Positions 44,474 to 52,736 of a DNA stretch of 64,000 nucleotides are shown one piece after another. The notes beneath the pieces were generated by a model. The model was given only the letters and a program-made list of their open reading frames with translations, ran no database searches and was not told where the DNA came from. The translations under genes were made by a program, and so were the position numbers. Origin of the DNA: Halorientalis litorea (lineage in GTDB: Archaea > Halobacteriota > Halobacteria > Halobacteriales > Haloarculaceae); NCBI RefSeq assembly GCF_023028225.1, contig NZ_CP095482.1, positions 2,542,001 to 2,606,000 on the forward strand, given 5' to 3'. Position 1 is the stretch's first letter. The number at the start of each line of letters is the position of its first letter.

Positions 44474-46053
44474 GCACGACTGCATACGAGATATACGGGC
44501 GAGGGTTCGGTTGGTCGTGGCGACTCCGTATTCAGGAACGCGTGGTTGCGACCGGAGGCCATCACTACGATACGTCACAGGAGGCCCGACAGGCTGTCGA
44601 CCGAGTTCGAGGAGCAGTTGCCTCGCTCGGCGGCGATGAGGACGCGTTCGAAAGCGAGGATATCAGCGATCCGCGAACGATTGTCAGAGAAGACCCGACG
44701 CCGTCCGGCGAGCTTCCACAGGATCGGAACAATTGGGTGTGGCAATTACAGACACCCGAGCGCACACTCGCCAACAGTGCAGACCGGTTTGCTACGGAGA
44801 GCGATGCCAGGCATGCGTTAGAGCGGTTCCTAGAGCGGGCCACGGGTGCCCTCCCCATGTTCATGGTCGGTGCCGAATACGAGTGGCGGAACGAACCGCG
44901 GTCTATCGAGGTCGGGAAGCCGAGCCTGACCGGTATCATTAAGGAGTTAACACGAGGGTTCCGTCACCGCAAAGCACTCCGACGCCTGGACACTCGCATC
45001 GCCGTGGCGGGGAGTCGTGGCAAGACATCGACGACCCGCCGCCTCGACGACGTGTTCAATCGCCGGGGCTACGATACGCTGACGAAGATTACCGGGAATC
45101 ATCCGACACTCATCCACAACGGCGAGGTTCACCCCATCGACCGACGCGGGCCTCGGACGACGCTGTACGAGAACATCAGCGTGATCGGGGAGTTCGCTCC
45201 GGAACTCGATGCCTATGCCGCCGAGGATATCGGCATCTTCGAAAATCAGGGCATCACCGAGTACACCACCCGGCTCATTAATCAACAACTCATCGATCCG
45301 GACATCGTCATTCTCACCAACGTCCGTCAGGATCACAACGACACGCTCGGCAAAACGCGAACCAAAATTGCCCGATCATTCGCACGGTCGGTCTCCGCCG
45401 GGACACACGTCATTAGTGGGGAACAACACCCTGTTCTCCACGAGTATATGGGAGAAGAGATCGAACGGCGGGGCGGTACCATCGAACAGGTCGAGATTCC
45501 AGAACGACACGAGGGGATGATCGGGGCAGAAACTGCCCACGCGATTGACGCGGTTCTGTCGTTTCTCGGCGAATCGCCTCTGCCCGACGGTGAACTCGAA
45601 GCGTTTTTAGATGCGATCCAGCCGGAGTGGACCCGACTTCCCGACGGTCGTGTGTTCAACGCAGCACAAGTGAACGACGTCGAGAGTACGGAAATGGTCC
45701 GCCAGGCACTCGTTTCGGAAGACGAACAGATACTCCCGTTCGTCTATCTCCGACGAGATCGACGGGGGCGAACCGCCTCCTTCGCAGAGTACGTTGACCT
45801 TCTCTACGACCAAGGCCACATCAATGAAGTTCACGTCGGTGGGGCCAACACGCGGGCCTTCGCCGAGAGCACTGATCTTCCGGTGACCCAACACGACGAC
45901 GACACCGACGCCGACACTGTGCTGACCAATCTTCTCGCAGGGACAGACCCTGTCGTCATCATGGGAAACACCGTCGATGAGTTCATGCGTGAGTTCGAGC
46001 AGGCAGTAAGCACTCGAGAAAAAGAAGCCAACGAACCAATCAAACAGAAGTAG
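44470..46053 (+). CDS. CapB/PgsB-type ligase with N-terminal DUF1508-like tandem
   Basis: 527 residues. The ligase part is Mur-like: P-loop VAGSRGKTSTTRR near residue 180, then TKITGNHPTLI and ILTNVRQDHNDTLG near 280, the CapB signatures. The first 135 residues hold two short repeats, YEIYGRGFGWSWRLRIQERV and NNWVWQLQTPERTLANSADR, each followed by a YDT/FAT segment and helix; this is the pattern of DUF1508 (YegP/HVO_2922-type) modules, which Bacillus CapB lacks. The ligase makes an amide-linked polyglutamate chain. It overlaps capC and precedes capA. Confidence 0.85.
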   Translation: MSTTAYEIYGRGFGWSWRLRIQERVVATGGHHYDTSQEARQAVDRVRGAVASLGGDEDAFESEDISDPRTIVREDPTPSGELPQDRNNWVWQLQTPERTLANSADRFATESDARHALERFLERATGALPMFMVGAEYEWRNEPRSIEVGKPSLTGIIKELTRGFRHRKALRRLDTRIAVAGSRGKTSTTRRLDDVFNRRGYDTLTKITGNHPTLIHNGEVHPIDRRGPRTTLYENISVIGEFAPELDAYAAEDIGIFENQGITEYTTRLINQQLIDPDIVILTNVRQDHNDTLGKTRTKIARSFARSVSAGTHVISGEQHPVLHEYMGEEIERRGGTIEQVEIPERHEGMIGAETAHAIDAVLSFLGESPLPDGELEAFLDAIQPEWTRLPDGRVFNAAQVNDVESTEMVRQALVSEDEQILPFVYLRRDRRGRTASFAEYVDLLYDQGHINEVHVGGANTRAFAESTDLPVTQHDDDTDADTVLTNLLAGTDPVVIMGNTVDEFMREFEQAVSTREKEANEPIKQK

Positions 46054-46207
46054 AACTCTATTACCGCTGGACTGAGAATGGGTTGTACCGATCACAATAG
46101 TGTGCTGAACGTACCCTCTGTATGCCGCAGGCCGTTTGTATCGACTGGGTAGGGTTTCAACAGAGCCAGTCCATCATTTTTCTATCAAGGTGTCTTTTAT
46201 CAGATCA

Positions 46208-48367
46208 ATGGATCAGTGGTCCCGTCGTGAATTCGTTCGGATTGCAACGGTCGGAGCGGGAGCGGGAATTGCCGGGTGTAACGCTCTTTCGCCGTCCGAG
46301 TCGACCGAAAACGATTTTCAGACAGAACAGACCGGTCAAAGATCCGCACGTAGCTCCGAGCCCATATCGGGGCGAGTTGTCGACATAGAGGGCGAGGGGA
46401 TCACCGGTGCGACGCTGAAAGCGATCGTCCCAGGGAGAGGATCCGTAGCCGAGACAACCACTGATGAGCAAGGACGATTTGAAGTAGTGGAGGTCGACGG
46501 ACCCATCTGGCTTCGCGCAACGAAAACGGATTTTATCGGACGGACTGTCGCTGTGGCTCCGGGAACGAGTCCTCGTATCAGACTCTCACCTCGTGAGGGA
46601 ACAGTCGCGCTCAGTTTCGGCGGCGACGTAATGTTTGGCCGTCGGTTCTACGAGGACGACCACCCTCTCGAACCGCACTTCCAGATTCGACCTGATGACC
46701 GGATGGAATCACACCAGACGATACTACAGTACATCTCCCCCCTGTTAGAGGACGCCGATCTCACGTCAGTGAATCTCGAAACACCGCTGACGACGACGGC
46801 ATGGAGACACCCCTCCAAACGGTACCACTTCGTATCGCACCCGGACGCCGCACCCGCGATGGCCGATGCCGGGATCGACTACGTCGCACTGGGGAACAAC
46901 CACACGCTCGACGCGTTGACGCCGGGGTTGGATGAGACGTTACAGGCACTCTCTGCTGCCGGGATCGAACGGTCTGGTGCCGGCAGGTCCAGCACAGAAG
47001 CGTGGGAACCGACGTACTTCGAACGGCGGGGACTTACCATCGGCTTGGTCTCCTGTACTACCGTTACGGGCGACCAGTACGATATCGACTGGGCAGCCGA
47101 CGACAACCAGTCCGAGACATACGCAGTGTCGGGGGACGACGTGGCCGGGACACCCGACACCGAGCAACTGACGGTCTCCGGGAGTGTCGGGGTAGCAGCG
47201 GCGACTCGCGACCGAATATCTCGGACGGTATCGGGGGTCGACGCGAACGCGGACGTAACGGTCGTCCAGATCCACGGCGGCTCCGAGTATCAACAGGAAC
47301 CGACCGACAGAATCAGACGCCTGACCGAAACGGCAAAGACAGCCGGTGCAGACGTTGTCGTCAATCACCACCCACACGTAACCGGTGGAGTGGAACTGCA
47401 GGATGAGGCACTGGTCGCGTGGACGCTTGGAAACCTCGTGTTCGACCAGGAGTTCTGGTCGACGTTTCCGTCGTATCTCTTGACGGTCCACGTCACTGCT
47501 GATGGTATCACCAGAGCGTACGTTGACCCGCTCCTGATTGAAGGCTACGTTCCGAAAGGGGTGGTCGACAAACCGAGGACGTGGCAATTCCGGGAAACAG
47601 CCGCGTTGTCGTCGGATGAGTTCTCGCTTGACCACAACAGGCTGGAGTACGTCGCAAGAGACGAGACACCGGCCCGGACAGCAACCCGAACGCTGGACGG
47701 AGACGGGACGATATACACGCGGAACTCGGGATGGGTCAACCGAGTCATAGACGGGGCGGAATCTGTCGAACTGGGCCGTGACCTCCTTCCGACTGGGACG
47801 TTCGACGACCCTGATATCGACGACGGACGGCACGAAGGTCCGTTATGACGGTTCAGTCGTGGATCGGACTCCAACGGTCCGGAGTTCGGATACGACGGGA
47901 GTGGCGGGATTCAACTTTCCCGAACCGCAGACAACACCCAGCGGTCGATTCTGACGACGGCCGCGCGAGTTCCCCTAACCGGGCCGACGACCCTTCTCGG
48001 CCAGTACCGCCACGAGACGGACACCCGACTGGAACTGCTCGTGCGATGGTACGAGTCGACCAGTGGTTCGGCACTCGATTCAGTGTCGATCGACCTCGAC
48101 CGAACGACTGGCTGGGAACGTCTCGAACGGTCGCTGTCGACACCTGAGGAAGCTACCTATGTCCGTCTCTATTTCCGGCTCTATCCTCCCGACGACGGAG
48201 AGAAACGGGCCGCCAACTTTGACAACATTCAGTTGGTCGAATGGACCGATTCAGCAACCAGCGGCGGCAAAAACTACGATTACCTCCGCGTACACGAGTC
48301 GTCGACCATCGAGTTTACATCGAGTAGCCAATCCGACGAGGCTATCTCGTGGGAAGCTCTCGATTAA
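46208..48367 (+). pseudogene. CapA/PgsA-type protein interrupted by an in-frame TGA
   Basis: The 5' part (46208-47848, 546 codons) begins with a Tat/lipobox (SRREFVRIATVG, IAGC), a carboxypeptidase-regulatory-like domain (about 55-135) and the calcineurin-like CapA domain with LSFGGDVMFGRR, VNLETPLTT, ALGNNHTLDAL, IHGGSEYQ and NHHPHVTGG. A TGA at 47846-47848 follows DGRHEGPL. Exactly the same frame then stays open for 172 codons to the TAA at 48365-48367, encoding a beta-rich domain (FGYDGSGGIQLSRTADNTQ, LVRWYESTSG, NFDNIQLVEW) like the C-terminal carbohydrate-binding-type domain of haloarchaeal CapA proteins. A TGG to TGA change would explain this. The truncated CapA may still function. Confidence 0.78.
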
Positions 48368-48529
48368 TCTATCTCGGTACGGAACGAGGGCGATACTGAC
48401 GAACTTGGGCAAGAAATCGGTCAGGCGGTGTTTGACCTCTACGACCTCGAGGACGAAGACGTACAGGAGCACGTAAACAGGTACAACGGTCAGCACGATT
48501 CCGTTCGGCCGCTAGACCCGCTGGAGTGA
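48368..48529 (+). pseudogene. C-terminal fragment of an unknown gene
   Basis: After the TAA, 53 codons remain open in the same frame: SISVRNEGDTDELGQEIGQA through VFDLYDLEDEDVQEHVNRY to DSVRPLDPLE and a TGA. The acidic, haloarchaea-like composition suggests true former coding sequence with its 5' part lost. There is no start codon at the right place. The parent family is not recognised. Confidence 0.4.
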
Positions 48530-48930
48530 CCTCTGTTTAATTACTACTTTTCAACTGTCCTCTCTCAGAGGGTAGCAGACGCGATTCTCTGACGCTCGTC
48601 CACCTCTCTTCGCAAATGTATGGATAGAAACGTGGCCTCGGCACTCGAATCCCGACGAACTACCGGCACCACGAAATTATATAATAAAAACAGAACACAT
48701 GGGTCGGTATTTGAACTCAATAGCGGCTGATAGATAGCCACCCAATATGGTGTTTTCGACGTCAGAAATCTACCGGCGCTACAGGGTTGCTCCGTGGCGT
48801 ACGTCACGCTCCAGCGATTTCGGCGGAATCCCCACGGAGTCATCCTCTCTACAGAACGAACGGAACTCTCGTTGGCCACATGGTGAGAATTTGGCACAGA
48901 TACTAATACTAGTTAACCAATCGGTACAAC
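48530..48930. other. Intergenic region of the island
   Basis: No gene seen in 401 bases. It contains repeat copy C (48634-48669) followed directly by an AT-rich stretch (ATTATATAATAAAA near 48676), and a TACTAATACTAG segment (about 48902-48913) about 25 bases before the kinase start that may be its promoter. Confidence 0.5.
48634..48669 (+). repeat. Island repeat copy C
   Basis: Core GGCCTCGGCACTC (48634-48646) plus 23 bases matching copy A with three mismatches. Confidence 0.6.
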
Positions 48931-50628
48931 ATGAGTGTGACTCAGTTCAATCCGGTCTTGTTTTACTTTCCGGCCATCATCTCAGTGGGTGTCGCACTGT
49001 TCGCGTGGCAGTACCGTTCGAATCCCGGCGGCAAACCGCTTATTGTCCATGGGTTTGGGTCAGCCGTGTGGATACTCAGTTATGGAGCAGGCACTAGACT
49101 CGACAGCCAACTGGTCGCTCCCAGTTTGCTGGGCGTTTCGTGGCTCGCTGCAGTCGTGGTGGCCATCTCCGGCATGTATGTCGCCGTAGAGTACACTGAA
49201 CGAACATGGTTTAAGCGACCCCTGGTGCTGGGTAGTGTCGGTGGCTACCTCTGCCTGGAGGCACTGATGATTGGACTCAATCCCGGCAATCTCTTTTATA
49301 CCCGTACACCGACGGTTGTTCAAAATGGGACACCGGTCTATGAGTTTGGCGTCTGGTGGGCGGTTCATCTCCTTGTGGTGTTTGTCGCAGCCACTGCTAT
49401 GCTGGCGATGTTTCTGGAAGCATACGTGTACGAGAGTGGGACCTATCGTAAGCAGACCCGAACAATACTAGGGGGTATTGCAGTCATTTACATCGCGGCC
49501 ATTGTTGAGGTTGCCGGACTCGAGCCGTATCCAGACATGCTGTACAACGCAACGATGGCCGGGAGTACAGTCCTGTCCGTGACGTTCCTCTGGGCGCTGT
49601 TCTACGCCGACTTTCTGGACCTGACTCCCGTCGCGCGCAGGACGTTGTTAGACGAAGTAGAGGACGCTACGTTTGTTCTTGATGACCAGGACCGTCTCGT
49701 GTATGCCAACCAGGTTGCTCAAGACCTGTTTAATACTGGGACAGAGTACGTTGGTATGCCGACAGACGCCTTTTTTCACTCAGACGAAAGCGAAACTCCC
49801 GATCAGTTTATGAAAAAGGCCAACGGTGGGACAGAAATTGTGACCTCGCCTGACAGTGAGAAACGATACTTTTCTGTGTCAGAGTCAGCGGTCGGCGCCG
49901 GTGGGAGAAACCATACATTCATCTTACACGAAATCACGGCAGAAAGAAAGTACAGACAGCACGTTGAAAAGCAACGAGACGATCTTGAGACGCTAAGTCA
50001 GGTTCTGAGACACGACATACGCAACGACCTCCAACTGATCACAGCGTACGCTGAACTCCTCGACGACGAGTGTGAAACAGAAGGCAAACAACAGTACATA
50101 GACACAATCAATGAGAGCGCTGACCACGCCATTGAACTCACGCAGACGGCGTGGGATTTATCAGAGGTTATGCTCTCAGACGATGTTGAGAAAGAGCGGG
50201 TCGATCTCCAAACGATTCTGGAAGGCGAAGTTACAGAAGTAAAAGCCTCGTATCCCGGTGCGACTCTTGAGTTCGGAACGCCGGTACCCTCAGTCACACT
50301 CGCAACAAACGAAACGGTCTCCTCGGTGTTTCGGAATCTGTTGAAAAACGCCATTCAGCACAATGATGAGGAGGTGGCTGAGGTGATTATCTCGGCAGTC
50401 GAACATGAGGAGACAGTAACAGTCCACATTGCCGATAATGGTCCTGGCGTCCCTGACGGTAGAAAAGAGGCAGTCTTCGGGAAAGGAGAGCAAGGATTAG
50501 ACAGTTCTGGCACAGGGATAGGATTACATCTCGTTGAGAGGATTGTTGGCACACACGATGGTCAGGTGTGGATCGAAGATAACGACCCCGAAGGGGCGAT
50601 ATTCAACGTTGAACTACCCACAGTTTAA
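48931..50628 (+). CDS. 7TM-sensor histidine kinase
   Basis: 565 residues. Seven hydrophobic helices (about 8-230) form a membrane sensor of the type often found at the start of haloarchaeal kinases. A PAS domain (LLDEVEDATFVLDDQDRLVY, about 240-345) follows, then the H-box LSQVLRHDIRNDLQLITAYA near 365, SVFRNLLKNAIQHN, DNGPGVPDG and GTGIGLHLVERIV. The kinase core is a close paralogue of that of 34753-37146, but the base composition is clearly lower in GC, so it was probably acquired separately. No regulator is adjacent. Confidence 0.92.
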   Translation: MSVTQFNPVLFYFPAIISVGVALFAWQYRSNPGGKPLIVHGFGSAVWILSYGAGTRLDSQLVAPSLLGVSWLAAVVVAISGMYVAVEYTERTWFKRPLVLGSVGGYLCLEALMIGLNPGNLFYTRTPTVVQNGTPVYEFGVWWAVHLLVVFVAATAMLAMFLEAYVYESGTYRKQTRTILGGIAVIYIAAIVEVAGLEPYPDMLYNATMAGSTVLSVTFLWALFYADFLDLTPVARRTLLDEVEDATFVLDDQDRLVYANQVAQDLFNTGTEYVGMPTDAFFHSDESETPDQFMKKANGGTEIVTSPDSEKRYFSVSESAVGAGGRNHTFILHEITAERKYRQHVEKQRDDLETLSQVLRHDIRNDLQLITAYAELLDDECETEGKQQYIDTINESADHAIELTQTAWDLSEVMLSDDVEKERVDLQTILEGEVTEVKASYPGATLEFGTPVPSVTLATNETVSSVFRNLLKNAIQHNDEEVAEVIISAVEHEETVTVHIADNGPGVPDGRKEAVFGKGEQGLDSSGTGIGLHLVERIVGTHDGQVWIEDNDPEGAIFNVELPTV

Positions 50629-50789
50629 GATCGCCCGTGTGCGACGGTATCGACAGGTGAACGACTGGGATACTGGGTAAACACCCGCTCGAGAACAGGC
50701 TCTCCCTGGTGTCTACGTGCCTTACAGTTTTCACGAAGCGTTCTCCCAATCTCAGATAGGTACTGTTTCGCTCAGTTACTTAAGAGCCC

Positions 50790-51111
50790 GGTTGAAACCC
50801 ATATTCCGCACCCCCTAATTGCAGTCCAATCAATTTTCCCTCTGGCGATTAGTCGATTTATTGTGCGAAATCAAACAGTATCAGTACCGACTTGCCGCAC
50901 GAAACTTCAGAAGACATCAAAACAGCCACAGAGAGCAATAAAACGCGCTCTTGGGCCGGTTTCAGGTGGACCGAACGAGGCGACGAATGAGGCCGGAGCA
51001 CCCGCTGAGCCGGCTACACACGATATGACAGTTAACCAATCAATCTGCAAAACCGCAAGAGGGGAAAATGACGCGATCGAGACCAAGGGGTGCGGAATAT
51101 GGGTTGAAACC
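50790..51111. mobile_element. MITE-like segment with inverted ends
   Basis: The 25 bases at 50790-50814 and the reverse complement of 51087-51111 agree at 22 of 25 positions, with a shared block AACCCATATTCCGCACCCC. Weaker similarity continues inward for about 35 bases on each side. The enclosed segment of about 320 bases carries no transposase. This could be a miniature element, or two inverted copies of a decayed coding fragment. Confidence 0.45.
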
Positions 51112-51116
51112 ACTGG

Positions 51117-51145
51117 TACCAGTAAATCGGTGGCCTCGGCACTCA
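51117..51145 (+). repeat. Island repeat copy D
   Basis: 29 bases with core GGCCTCGGCACTC at 51132-51144, matching copy B at 26 of 29 positions. It starts six bases after the right inverted end. Confidence 0.6.
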
Positions 51146-51280
51146 TAGGGTTCGTCACTGCTGGGTGTCGAAGCCAACTCGGAACCGTGCCTCGTCATCG
51201 GCCGGGTACGGCTACGGCGAGGCGAAAAAAGAGGGTTCCCCCTCGGTCCGTGGGTCACGGTACCACGAATCTCAGGTACC

Positions 51281-51287
51281 TTATATG
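51281..51287 (+). promoter_or_regulatory. TATA box of the aIF1A gene
   Basis: TTATATG lies 28 bases before the ATG at 51309, a strong leaderless promoter for a translation factor gene; it also sets the right edge of the island. Confidence 0.6.
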
Positions 51288-51308
51288 TCCCCCCAACGTA
51301 GTAAAGGT

Positions 51309-51596
51309 ATGAGCAGTGAAAACAGAGAGTCCAAGAACCTCAGGATGCCGTCGGACGACGAACTCTTCGCGGTCGTAACAGAACACAACGGGGGCAATCA
51401 CGTCCGCGTCCAGTGTGAGGACGGCGAGAACCGAATGGGTCGAATCCCCGGCCGAATGAAGTACCGTACGTGGATTAGCGAGGGCGACGTGGTCCTCGTG
51501 GAACCGTGGGATTGGCAAGACGAGAAGGCAAACATCGAGTGGCGCTACGAGGAAGCCGACGCGAACCAGCTCCGCCGCGAAGGCCACATCAACTGA
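51309..51596 (+). CDS. eif1a: Translation initiation factor aIF1A
   Basis: 95 residues. The OB-fold core is clear: [60 protein letters not shown], then a charged tail. It binds the ribosomal A site during initiation. The ATG at 51309, just after a TATA box, was chosen over 51165. It marks the return to core, GC-rich genes after the island and converges with deoxyhypusine synthase. Confidence 0.96.
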   Translation: MSSENRESKNLRMPSDDELFAVVTEHNGGNHVRVQCEDGENRMGRIPGRMKYRTWISEGDVVLVEPWDWQDEKANIEWRYEEADANQLRREGHIN

Positions 51597-51633
51597 TTCT
51601 CTTCTTCTGTCTCGACTGCCCGGCGAGCGACGG

Positions 51634-52647
51634 CTACGCGACGCGTTCGCGGGCCGCGGCGACCAACAGCGGGAACGTAATCGTCGCGTCGGCGTAGACG
51701 GAGACGTTCCGGGCCGCCTTCTCCAACTTCCCCCACGAGCGCGCTTCGTCCAGCGTCGCGCCCGAGAGACCGCCGGTGTTTGGTGGGTCCATCGTCAACT
51801 GCACCGCGTAGTCGTAGGCGTCCGGACTCACCAGCATCGTCTGGAGGACGAAGTTCTTCGGGACGCCGCCGCCGACCACCAGGGCACCCGCCTCCTCGGC
51901 GTCGAAGGCTTGGTCGGTAATCTCGTCCATGTCGGCCAGCGCGTCGAGCGAGAAGTCGCTCGTCTGGCCGTACATCCACGACTGCAGGCCCAGCACGGAG
52001 TCCTGTATCGCCGGGCAGTAGACCGGAACGTCCTCCTCGTACGCCGCGGCGGCGATGCCGGCCCGTTCCGCCACGTCGTCGCGGTCGTTCACCGCGGCGT
52101 TGGCCCGCCCCAACTCGGCGGTCAGTCGCTGGATGCTGACCGTCCCCTCCTCGGCCAGCACCGGGAACACCTCGTCGCGGAGGTGCCCCTCGAACAGCGT
52201 GAAGTGTTCCTGCGGGAGGTAGACGTTGTAGATGCGGTCCACCTGCTCGTCACGCAGTTGCTCGTCGTGTTCGCGCTCGGTGGCACCGTCCTCCGGGTCG
52301 GCGTGGCCGTGGTGGTGTTTCCCGCCGATGGCTTCGATGGCGTCGTGGGTGAGGTTCGCGCCGGTGGTCACCAGTGCGTCGACGTGGCCGTCCCGAATCA
52401 GGTCGGCGACGACGGTCCGCATGCCTGCAGGGACCATCGCCCCCGCGAGGCCGACGAAGTTCGTCACGTCGTCGTCCAGCATCTCGGCGTGGATGTCGAC
52501 GGCCTCGTTGAGATTCGCCGCGCCGATGCCGCCGTCCCCGTACTCCGTGGCGAGTTCGCCGACGGTCATCCCCGCACGCGCTTCGGCGTGGGCGACCGGG
52601 TCGTGGTCGAACGTCTCCCGCTCCGGCGGCTCGTACTCGTCGGTCAT
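51634..52647 (-). CDS. dys: Deoxyhypusine synthase
   Basis: 337 residues. NAD-binding and active-site motifs are visible: FVGLAGAMVPAGMR near 64, ALVTTGANLTHD near 90, the segment VPVYCPAIQDSVLG, LVVGGGVPKNFVLQ, and the catalytic-lysine motif DEARSWGKLEKA with VYADATITFPLLVAA. It transfers an aminobutyl group to a lysine of aIF5A. Haloarchaea are reported to lack much spermidine and may use agmatine, with agmatinase taking part. Both aIF5A and agmatinase genes lie within 5 kb. ATG 52647 (MTDEYEPPERETF) was chosen over 52677. Confidence 0.94.
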   Translation of the reverse strand: MTDEYEPPERETFDHDPVAHAEARAGMTVGELATEYGDGGIGAANLNEAVDIHAEMLDDDVTNFVGLAGAMVPAGMRTVVADLIRDGHVDALVTTGANLTHDAIEAIGGKHHHGHADPEDGATEREHDEQLRDEQVDRIYNVYLPQEHFTLFEGHLRDEVFPVLAEEGTVSIQRLTAELGRANAAVNDRDDVAERAGIAAAAYEEDVPVYCPAIQDSVLGLQSWMYGQTSDFSLDALADMDEITDQAFDAEEAGALVVGGGVPKNFVLQTMLVSPDAYDYAVQLTMDPPNTGGLSGATLDEARSWGKLEKAARNVSVYADATITFPLLVAAARERVA

Positions 52648-52736
52648 GCCCGGGCAGTGGGCGGCCCCGCGTATCAACGCCGCGATTCGTGGTCCACTGT
52701 CGTGACAGCCACCGACCCACTCTGACTCTCACCCGC

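Larger units (their letters stand above)
50629..51308. other. Intergenic region at the right end of the island
   Basis: No convincing gene in 680 bases. It holds an inverted pair of related segments (50790-50849 and 51052-51111), repeat copy D (51117-51145), a GCCTCG/CGAGGC hairpin (51187-51223) followed by an A run, and the aIF1A promoter. Frames crossing it (50863-51312 plus, 50907-51158 minus) read low-complexity and conflict with each other. Confidence 0.55.

Noticed and set aside
48639..48669. tRNA-like 3' end (TCGAATCCC and GGCACCA-like ending) in repeat copy C
   Set aside because: The T-arm stem cannot pair (no complement of the bases after the loop) and no anticodon arm lies upstream, so it is not a tRNA or an obvious tRNA-derived attachment site.
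48565..48897. 110-codon minus-strand frame after the capA remnant
   Set aside because: It crosses repeat copy C and the promoter of the 48931 kinase and shows no recognizable domain.
50863..51312. 149-codon plus-strand frame and an 83-codon minus-strand frame in the same place
   Set aside because: They contradict each other, lack acidic bias, and run through the inverted-repeat segment; kept only as possible gene debris.
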